A stretch of 9,339 nucleotides of DNA, taken from the NCBI GenBank assembly GCA_013698395.1, contig JACCUZ010000125.1:1-9339 (forward strand), given 5' to 3'. The translations under genes were made by a program, and so were the position numbers. The notes below the pieces were generated by a model. It was not told the origin of the DNA. It made no database searches and worked only from the letters and a program-made list of their open reading frames with translations. This stretch comes from Sporichthyaceae bacterium (GTDB lineage: Bacteria; Actinomycetota; Actinomycetes; JACCUZ01). Position 1 is the first letter of the stretch, and each line of letters starts with the position of its first letter. Shown here one piece after another: positions 1 to 5,257 of this stretch.

Positions 1-1
1 G

Positions 2-586
2 CCCGGGGACCTGGCGGAGGTCGGGCTCGGCGAGCGGCTGGCGGCCGCGGCCATGGGCCGCTACGGCCGCCTCGACGGAGCCCTGGTCAGTGTCGGCGGT
101 CCACCGCCGGGGCCGGCGCTCTCCCTCGACGACGAGACCTGGCGATCGGTGTTCGAGACGGTTTATCTCGGCTCGGTGCGTATCGCTCGGGCCGTCGTCT
201 CCGCGATGGGGCCTGATGGCGGCACGCTTGCTTTCGTCCTGTCCTTGTCGGTACGTCAGCCCGTCGACGGGCTCGCTTCCTCGAACGGCCTCCGTCCCGG
301 GCTGGGCATGCTGGCCAAGACCATGGCCGACGAGCTCGGCCCCCAGGGGATCCGGGTGCTGGGTCTGTTGCCGGGTCGGGTCGACACCGACCGGCTGCGT
401 GAGATCGACCAGGCCAGCGGCCGCCCGAAGAAGCAGCGGGAGGAGTTCGAGAAGCGCATCCCGTTGCGTCGCTACGGCAGGCCTGAGGAGTTCGGCCGGG
501 TGGCCGCGTTCGCCCTTTCGCCCGCCGCGTCCTACCTCACCGGAGTGATGATCCCGGTCGACGGCGGCCTCGCCCGCGGCTTGTGA
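2..586 (+). CDS. SDR-family oxidoreductase, atypical active site (5' partial)
   Basis: C-terminal about 194 residues of a short-chain dehydrogenase/reductase. The reading frame runs off the left edge, so the N-terminal Rossmann strand with the glycine-rich cofactor motif is not visible. SDR landmarks present are a degenerate NNAG region (VSVGGPPPG, nt 92-118), the Ser-bearing strand (SLSVRQP), helix 5 with a LAKTMADELGPQGIRV signature, the PGRVDTDR segment, and the C-terminal LTGVMIPVDGG motif. Where classical SDRs have YxxxK the sequence reads SNGLR, so Tyr and Lys appear replaced by Ser and Arg. From memory, a recognised FabG-like SDR subgroup (BKR_like_SDR_like) lacks a perfect catalytic tetrad and fits this pattern. 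Substrate unknown; a usual 3-oxoacyl reductase role cannot be assumed. TGA stop at 584-586. The internal ATG at 53 is not the true start, because homology-like sequence continues upstream of it. It is followed 31 bp later by a phosphotransferase gene on the same strand. Confidence 0.88.
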   Translation, partial: PGDLAEVGLGERLAAAAMGRYGRLDGALVSVGGPPPGPALSLDDETWRSVFETVYLGSVRIARAVVSAMGPDGGTLAFVLSLSVRQPVDGLASSNGLRPGLGMLAKTMADELGPQGIRVLGLLPGRVDTDRLREIDQASGRPKKQREEFEKRIPLRRYGRPEEFGRVAAFALSPAASYLTGVMIPVDGGLARGL

Positions 587-596
587 CCTCGCGGGC
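572..596 (+). other. GC-rich inverted repeat across the SDR stop codon
   Basis: Perfect 7-bp arms GCCCGCG (572-578) and CGCGGGC (590-596) with an 11-nt loop containing the TGA stop of the SDR gene. There is no T-tract after it, and the next gene begins at 618 on the same strand. It may therefore be a weak attenuator or chance pairing in GC-rich DNA rather than a terminator. Confidence 0.3.
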
Positions 597-617
597 CCTC
601 GCGCTACGGCGGCAGCT

Positions 618-1580
618 GTGACGGTGCCGCCCGTGCGGCCGTGGGTCGCCGAGCACATGGTCGACACCGACGCGGCCGCGGACCTCATCGGCAGTCAGTT
701 CCCCCACCTCGCCGGGGCGCCCGTGCGGCTGCTGGCCGAGGGATGGGACAACACGGTCCACGTCGTGGGCGGCGCGGCCAGAGATGGCGATGCGCCCTGG
801 GCGTTCCGGTTTCCCCGCCGCGCGGTCGCCGTGCCAGGGGTCGAGCGCGAGATCGCGCTCCTGCCGCGCCTCGCGCCGGCGCTTCCGATGCTGGTTCCCG
901 TGCCCGAGCTCGTCGGCACGCCCACCGCGGGCTACCCATGGCCGTTCTTCGGTGCCCGGTTGCTGCCGGGCACGGAGCTGGCCGAGGCGGGTCTGGCTGA
1001 CGTACGTCGAGCCGAGCTCGGCGCCGTTCTCGGCCGCTTCCTGCGGGCCTTGCACGATCCCCTGCTGGCGCAGACCCTGGGCCCCGGTCTGCCCATCGAC
1101 CCGATGCGCCGATCTCTGCCCTCGCATCGCGCCCCCATGGCCCGCGAGCGGCTGGCGCGGCTACGGTCCCGAGGCGACCGGCTCACCGAGGTCATGGCGG
1201 ACGGGCGGATCGACGCACTGCTGGACAGTTCCCTCGGGCTGCCGCCGAGCGCCGCCGAGCCGGTGCTCGTGCACGGCGACCTGCATCTGCGGCACGTCCT
1301 CGTCGACGAGACCGGGGTCGGTGCCGGAGTGATCGACTGGGGCGACGTCTGCCTCGCGGACGCGTCCGTCGACCTGTCCATCGCCTACACCGCCTTCGAG
1401 GGCGCCTCCCGGGCCGCCCTGTTCGACGCGTACGGCTGGCCGGTCGAGGAGGAGCGCGAGGCGCGCGCCCGGGTGCTTGCCGTGTCGCTGTGCGCCGTCC
1501 TGGCCGACTACGCCGACGAGGACCACCGGCCTGCGCTGCTGGCCGAGTCATTGGCCGGGTTACGGCGTGCGGTGAGCTGA
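618..1580 (+). CDS. Aminoglycoside/choline-type phosphotransferase family protein
   Basis: A 320-residue kinase-like protein of the APH (phosphotransferase enzyme) family. Family members move phosphate from ATP or GTP to small-molecule hydroxyls; the substrate here is unknown, and antibiotic resistance should not be assumed. Visible motifs are RFPRR (64-68, the N-lobe ATP-binding strand, Arg in the usual Lys position), PGVEREIALL (73-82, probable helix-C Glu76), the catalytic loop HGDLHLRH (219-226, Asp221) and the metal-binding IDWGD (239-243, Asp240). The family catalytic loop is normally HxDxxxxN; here the final Asn is His226. The start is GTG at 618 with only a weak purine patch upstream. 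In-frame GTG 633 or ATG 657 are alternatives, since the first dozen residues carry no family motif. It lies 31 bp after the SDR gene, so cotranscription is likely. It converges on the ABC exporter gene with a 22-bp gap (1581-1602) that shows no hairpin with a T-tract. Confidence 0.87.
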   Translation: MTVPPVRPWVAEHMVDTDAAADLIGSQFPHLAGAPVRLLAEGWDNTVHVVGGAARDGDAPWAFRFPRRAVAVPGVEREIALLPRLAPALPMLVPVPELVGTPTAGYPWPFFGARLLPGTELAEAGLADVRRAELGAVLGRFLRALHDPLLAQTLGPGLPIDPMRRSLPSHRAPMARERLARLRSRGDRLTEVMADGRIDALLDSSLGLPPSAAEPVLVHGDLHLRHVLVDETGVGAGVIDWGDVCLADASVDLSIAYTAFEGASRAALFDAYGWPVEEEREARARVLAVSLCAVLADYADEDHRPALLAESLAGLRRAVS

Positions 1581-1602
1581 CGCCGGGGTGAACCGTCGGG
1601 TC

Positions 1603-3513
1603 TCAGGCGACCTCGACCGTCTCCCCCGCCCGGTCGCGGCGCTCCTGCGTGGCGAACTGGGTGCGGTAGAGCTCGGAGTAGAGGCCGCCGGCGTCCAGCA
1701 GGGCCGCATGGCGTCCCCGCTCGACGACTTGACCGTCCGCCACCACCAGGATCTGGTCGGCGTCACGCACCGTTGAGAGCCGGTGTGCGATGACCAGGGA
1801 TGTGCGTTCCGCCAAGGCGGTCTTGAGCGCCCGCTGGACCGCTACCTCCGACTCGGAGTCCAGGTGCGCCGTCGCCTCGTCGAGGACCACAACGTCGGGC
1901 GCCTTGAGCAGCAGCCGCGCGAGGGCCAGGCGCTGCTTCTCCCCGCCGGAGAGCCGGTAGCCCCGATCACCGACCGTGGTGTCCAGGCCGTCGGGCAGCG
2001 ACGCCACCAGGTCCCAGATCTGGGCGGCCTGCAGCGCCTCGGACATCTCCTGGTCCGTGGCGGCGGGGCGGGCGTAGAGCAGGTTCGTGCGGATGGTCTC
2101 GTGGAACATGTGCGCATCCTGGGTGACCACCCCGACCACGTCGTGCAACGACCCCAGGGTGACGTCGCGAACGTCACGTCCACCGACGAGCACGGCGCCG
2201 CCGGTGACGTCGTAGAGCCGGCCGACCAGGCTGGTGATGGTCGTCTTGCCCGCACCCGACGGCCCGACCAGGGCCGTCATGGTGCCGGCGGGCACGCGGA
2301 ACGAGACGTCGTGCAGCACCGTCTCGCTGGGAGCCCGGTCGAGGACGGCGACCGACTCGAGCGATGCGAGCGACACCTCCTCGGCGCTGGGATAGCGGAA
2401 CGAGACGCCGCGCAGCTCCACCTCGGTGGGCCCACGCGGCAACGCGTCGGCGTCGGGCTTCTCGTCGATCATGGGCGGCAGGTCGAGCACCTCGAAGACC
2501 CGCTCGAAGCTCACCAGCGCAGTCATCACGTCGACCTGCACGTTGGACAGCGCAGTGAGCGGCCCGTAGAGGCGACCGAGCAGCGCGGTCAGGGCGACCA
2601 GCGTTCCGAGGGTGATCTCGTCGTCGATGACGAGCAGGCCGCCGATGCCGTAGACGAACGCCGTTGCCAGCGAGGCGACCAGCGTCAGGCTGGTGAAGAA
2701 CACCCGGCCGTACATCGCCTGCTTGATCCCGATGTCGCGCACCTGGCCGGCCTTGTCGGAGAAGCCGCGTGACTCGTCCACGGGTCGGCCGAAGAGCTTC
2801 ACCAGCAGGGCGCCGGAGACGTTGAAGCGCTCCGTCATCGTGGTGCCCATGCCGGCGTTGAGCTGCATCGCCTCCCGAGTGATGACCTGCAGCCGACGGC
2901 CCACCCACCGAGCCGGCAGCAGGAACAGGGGGGTGAGCACCAGGGCGCCCAGCGTGATCTGCCAGGACAGGTAGAGCATGGTGGCCAGCACCAGGACCAG
3001 CCCGATGACGTTTGACACGACGGAGGACAGGGTCGAGGTGAAAGCCTGCTGCGCGCCGATCACGTCGGTGTTGAGCCGGCTGACCAGCGCGCCGGTCTGG
3101 GTCCGGGTGAAGAATGCGACCGGCATCCGCTGGACGTGGCTGAAGACGCGGGTGCGAAGGTCGTAGATCAGGCCTTCGCCGACCTGGGAGGACAGCAGTC
3201 GCTGCCAGAGCGTCAGGCCAGCGTCCACCACCGCCAGACCGGCCACCCCGAGCGCCACGGCGACGACGACCGACCGCGCCCCGCCGCCAGGCTCGGACAC
3301 CTCGTCGACGATGACCTTGAAGAGCAGCGGGAGAGCAACGACGAGCAGCGCGTCGAGGACGACCAGGACGAGGAACATCGCGATCTGCCGCCGGTAGGGG
3401 CGGGCGAACTGCACGATCCGAGGAATGGTGCCCGGCGCGAGCTTCTTCTTCGTGACCTCGCCGTCCCGGGTCAGGGAGCGCATCGCCGCCCACGGGCTGT
3501 GTGACATCGACAC
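1603..3513 (-). CDS. ABC exporter half-transporter, fused permease and ATPase (MsbA/MdlB type)
   Basis: A 636-residue inner-membrane exporter subunit expected to act as a dimer; the substrate (lipid, drug or peptide) cannot be told. An N-terminal type IV exporter membrane domain has hydrophobic segments near 44-68, 82-104, 162-183, 185-206, 272-297 and 300-320. The C-terminal nucleotide-binding domain is intact: A-loop RYP (373-375), Walker A GPSGAGKTT (417-425), Q-loop Gln465, signature LSGGEKQ (521-527), Walker B VVVLDEA (541-547, catalytic Glu546) and switch His577 in IAHRLS. About 20 extra residues (376-397) lie between the A-loop and the first strand of the NBD (VLHDVSF). The GTG at 3513 is preceded by GGAGG (complement of 3519-3523) at 5 nt. 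ATG at 3507 (11 nt from the same site) would make a protein two residues shorter. No partner transporter gene is adjacent, which suggests a homodimer. A symmetric, AT-rich upstream region suggests its own regulated promoter. Confidence 0.94.
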   Translation of the reverse strand: MSMSHSPWAAMRSLTRDGEVTKKKLAPGTIPRIVQFARPYRRQIAMFLVLVVLDALLVVALPLLFKVIVDEVSEPGGGARSVVVAVALGVAGLAVVDAGLTLWQRLLSSQVGEGLIYDLRTRVFSHVQRMPVAFFTRTQTGALVSRLNTDVIGAQQAFTSTLSSVVSNVIGLVLVLATMLYLSWQITLGALVLTPLFLLPARWVGRRLQVITREAMQLNAGMGTTMTERFNVSGALLVKLFGRPVDESRGFSDKAGQVRDIGIKQAMYGRVFFTSLTLVASLATAFVYGIGGLLVIDDEITLGTLVALTALLGRLYGPLTALSNVQVDVMTALVSFERVFEVLDLPPMIDEKPDADALPRGPTEVELRGVSFRYPSAEEVSLASLESVAVLDRAPSETVLHDVSFRVPAGTMTALVGPSGAGKTTITSLVGRLYDVTGGAVLVGGRDVRDVTLGSLHDVVGVVTQDAHMFHETIRTNLLYARPAATDQEMSEALQAAQIWDLVASLPDGLDTTVGDRGYRLSGGEKQRLALARLLLKAPDVVVLDEATAHLDSESEVAVQRALKTALAERTSLVIAHRLSTVRDADQILVVADGQVVERGRHAALLDAGGLYSELYRTQFATQERRDRAGETVEVA

Positions 3514-3524
3514 GCGCGCCTCCG

Positions 3525-3538
3525 GTAATAACTGTTAC
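3525..3538 (-). promoter_or_regulatory. AT-rich palindromic site upstream of the ABC exporter
   Basis: GTAATAACTGTTAC contains the 9-bp palindrome TAACTGTTA (3529-3537) and the wider half-sites GTAA/TTAC. It is the only strongly AT-rich patch in the gap. It ends one base before the CCGGAGG ribosome-binding region of the exporter gene, about 12 nt from the GTG. By position it could be an operator for a local MarR/TetR-type repressor, or a -10-like melting region for a very short leader. Both readings are inference; no regulator gene is adjacent. Confidence 0.4.
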
Positions 3539-3543
3539 AGCGC

Positions 3544-3567
3544 GCAACGCCGGGCACCCGCCGTTGC
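3544..3567. other. 24-bp palindrome in the ABC exporter upstream region
   Basis: Outer arms GCAACG (3544-3549) and CGTTGC (3562-3567) enclose inner arms CGGG (3551-3554) and CCCG (3557-3560) around a CA centre, with one C/C mismatch between the stems. In RNA this folds as a short two-part hairpin; in DNA it could be an operator. It lies 31 bp upstream of the exporter GTG start. On the plus strand the run TTCCCCCC follows, which is not a U-tract. Confidence 0.45.
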
Positions 3568-3600
3568 TTCCCCCCGACGGTACGCGCGACCTCAGACACT

Positions 3601-3690
3601 GAGCCCCGGACACAACTGGGGCTGGAGACGGCTGATGGGGTGCCGGCTTCGCCACTGCAGCCTCAGCAGCCCCGGTTGTGTCCCGGGGTC
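3601..3690. repeat. Long imperfect inverted repeat / hairpin between acyl-CoA dehydrogenase and ABC exporter genes
   Basis: Arms 3601-3624 and 3667-3690 pair over 24 positions with 21 Watson-Crick pairs, one G-T pair (3617/3674) and two mismatches (3603/3688, 3607/3684). The 42-nt loop has its own complementary segments GGCTG (3630-3634) and CAGCC (3658-3662), and GGC/GCC around TTC (3646-3654). The outer motif GTGTCCCGGGG (3678-3688) recurs directly at 3702-3712, each copy preceded by GGTT. On the minus strand it begins 28 bp past the acyl-CoA dehydrogenase stop, so a terminator role is possible, but no T-tract follows. A dispersed REP/MITE-like repeat is the main alternative. Confidence 0.6.
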
Positions 3691-3718
3691 ATCTGGGTTC
3701 CGTGTCCCGGGGCCCGTC

Positions 3719-4870
3719 TCAGAAGGCGCTGACGCCGGTCAGCGCCCGGCCGATCAGCAGCTTCTGCACCTGGCTGGTGCCCTCGTACAGGGTCGTGACC
3801 CGCGCGTCACGCAGGTACTTCGCCGCCGGGAAGTCCTCGATGTAGCCGTAGCCACCATGCACTTGCACGCACGCGTCGGCGACCCTGATCGAGGCCTCGG
3901 TCGCGAACAGCTTCGCCATGGACGCGGCCAGGCTGTGGGGCTCGCCACGCGCCTTGAGGTCGGCCGTCCGCCACGTCAGCAGGCGAGAGGCCTGCACGTC
4001 GACGGCGGAGTCGGCGATGAGCTCCTGCACCAGCTGGTGACCGGCGATCGGCTTGCCGAACTGCTCGCGCGAGCCGGCGTAGGACACCATCGCGTCCAGG
4101 GCCGCCTGCCCGATCCCCGTGCAGGAGGCGGCGATGGACATCCGCCCGTCGTCCAGCGCGGACAGCGCGATGTTGAGCCCCTGGCCAGGCTCGCCGAGGA
4201 GGGCCTCCGGGCCGACCTCGACCGAGTCGAGCACCAGCTCGGCCGTGTCGCTGGACCGCAGGCCGAGCTTGCCGTGGATCCCCGTGGCACCGAAGCCCGG
4301 CCGGTCGGTGGGGACCAGGAATGCCGACACGCCCTTCCCGCCTGGCCCACCGGTGCGGGCCATGATCAGCGCTACCCCGGCGATGGTCCCGTTCGTGATG
4401 AACACCTTGCGCCCGCGCAGGCGCCAGCCGCCACCGGGCAGTGGCTCGGCGGTGGCCCGCAGGTCGGCCGGGTTGGAGCCGTGGTCGGGCTCGGTGAGCC
4501 CGAAGCAGCCGAGCACCTCACCGGTCGCCAGGCGGGGCAGCCACTGCTCCTTCTGCGCATCGCTCCCCCACCGCTGCACCGAACCGGCGACCAGGCCCAG
4601 GTGCACCGACACGATCGAGCGCACGTTGGCGTCGCCGCGCCCCAGCTCCTCGATGACCAGGCAGTACGTCAACGGGTCGGCGCCTCCGCCGCCCCACTGC
4701 TCGCCGATGGTCAGGCCGATGAACCCGGTCTGGCGCAGCCCGTCGAGCGCCTCTTGGGGAAACCGCTCCTCGCGGTCGTTGCGCGACGCGCTGGGCACGA
4801 CAACGTCGTCCACCCAGTCCCGGACAGCGGCCCGGACGGCACGCTGGTCCTCCCGCAGGCGCAGGTCCAC
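3719..4870 (-). CDS. Acyl-CoA dehydrogenase (FadE type)
   Basis: A 383-residue FAD-dependent acyl-CoA dehydrogenase of normal family length. It oxidises an acyl-CoA thioester to the trans-2-enoyl-CoA and passes electrons to electron-transfer flavoprotein. The three domains can be followed: an N-terminal helical domain (about 1-118), a beta domain with the flavin/substrate motif CFGLTEPDHGSN (122-133) and FITNG (157-161), and a C-terminal helical domain with SREQFGKPI (267-275) and QVHGGYGYIEDFP (336-348). Near the C-terminus, LYEGTSQVQKLLIGR (361-375) carries the probable catalytic base Glu363 at the position used by short- and medium-chain enzymes. Chain-length preference is not readable from sequence alone. 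The start is GTG at 4870: an in-frame TGA two codons upstream rules out a longer protein, and no good ribosome-binding site is visible. It lies 50 bp downstream of the Gbn-like gene on the same strand, so expression may depend on that transcript. Confidence 0.95.
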   Translation of the reverse strand: MDLRLREDQRAVRAAVRDWVDDVVVPSASRNDREERFPQEALDGLRQTGFIGLTIGEQWGGGGADPLTYCLVIEELGRGDANVRSIVSVHLGLVAGSVQRWGSDAQKEQWLPRLATGEVLGCFGLTEPDHGSNPADLRATAEPLPGGGWRLRGRKVFITNGTIAGVALIMARTGGPGGKGVSAFLVPTDRPGFGATGIHGKLGLRSSDTAELVLDSVEVGPEALLGEPGQGLNIALSALDDGRMSIAASCTGIGQAALDAMVSYAGSREQFGKPIAGHQLVQELIADSAVDVQASRLLTWRTADLKARGEPHSLAASMAKLFATEASIRVADACVQVHGGYGYIEDFPAAKYLRDARVTTLYEGTSQVQKLLIGRALTGVSAF

Positions 4871-4920
4871 GGATCAGGAGCCGGAGGAGACGGTCGGGAA
4901 CGCGGCCGCCTCGAGGTCGC

Positions 4921-5133
4921 TCAGGGCTTCTTGCCGCGGGTGGCACCGCCTCGACCACGCAGCGGCACGCCGGACTCCGCGAGGATGCGGTGCACGAAGC
5001 CGTAGGACCGGCCGGTCTCCGCGGCCAGCTCGCGGATGCTGCGACCGCTGGAGTACTTCTTCTTCAGGTCGGCCGCCAGCTTGCTGCGGTCTCCTCCTGT
5101 GATGCGCGCGCCTTTCTTGAGCTGCTCGGCCAC
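4921..5133 (-). CDS. gbn: Small helix-turn-helix nucleoid-associated protein, Gbn-like
   Basis: A 70-residue, strongly basic protein. Residues 32-56 (SIRELAAETGRSYGFVHRIL and the following AESGV) form a clear helix-turn-helix, flanked by a lysine-rich N-terminal helix (KLAADLKKKY, 18-27) and a basic Gly/Arg/Lys tail (RGRGGATRGKKP). Length and composition match a small actinobacterial family that includes S. coelicolor Gbn (SCO1839), described as a nucleoid protein binding GATC followed by (A/T)T, and probably M. tuberculosis Rv1473A. Assignment rests on remembered family sequence and on the ABC-F neighbour, not on a search; a local transcription regulator is the alternative. The start is GTG at 5133, set by an excellent AGGAGG (complement of 5139-5144) at 5 nt. 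It is 124 bp downstream of the ABC-F gene and 50 bp upstream of the acyl-CoA dehydrogenase gene. A candidate Gbn site (ATGATC, 5174-5179) lies upstream, so autoregulation is possible. Confidence 0.82.
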   Translation of the reverse strand: MAEQLKKGARITGGDRSKLAADLKKKYSSGRSIRELAAETGRSYGFVHRILAESGVPLRGRGGATRGKKP

Positions 5134-5257
5134 GCCAGCCTCCTAGGTCAGGTGTCCGGTCCGTTCTGCCGCCATGATCGTCCCAACCCGCTCCCAGCGC
5201 TAGAGAGTCGGCCGCCCGGTTTCGATCAGCGCGCCATCAGCGTGCTCGGTCAGTGCG
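5134..5257 (-). promoter_or_regulatory. Leader region of the Gbn-like gene
   Basis: This 124-bp gap lies between the ABC-F stop and the Gbn-like GTG. It holds the AGGAGG ribosome-binding site next to the start and ATGATC at 5174-5179, which read on the other strand is GATCAT and matches the GATC(A/T)T consensus reported for Gbn. I could not pick a convincing -35/-10 pair and saw no terminator hairpin with a T-tract, so both read-through from ABC-F and an own promoter remain possible. Confidence 0.4.

Noticed and set aside
1581..1602. Terminator between the convergent phosphotransferase and ABC exporter genes
   Set aside because: Only 22 bp with no stable stem and no T-tract.
2174..3655. Second minus-strand open frame overlapping the ABC exporter
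   Set aside because: Out-of-frame shadow of the exporter with an Arg/Pro/Ala-rich translation and no motif.
3425..5005. Long plus-strand open frame (526 codons) over the acyl-CoA dehydrogenase and the structured gap
   Set aside because: It crosses an intergenic region and two minus-strand genes with clear motifs. The translation has no recognisable domain.
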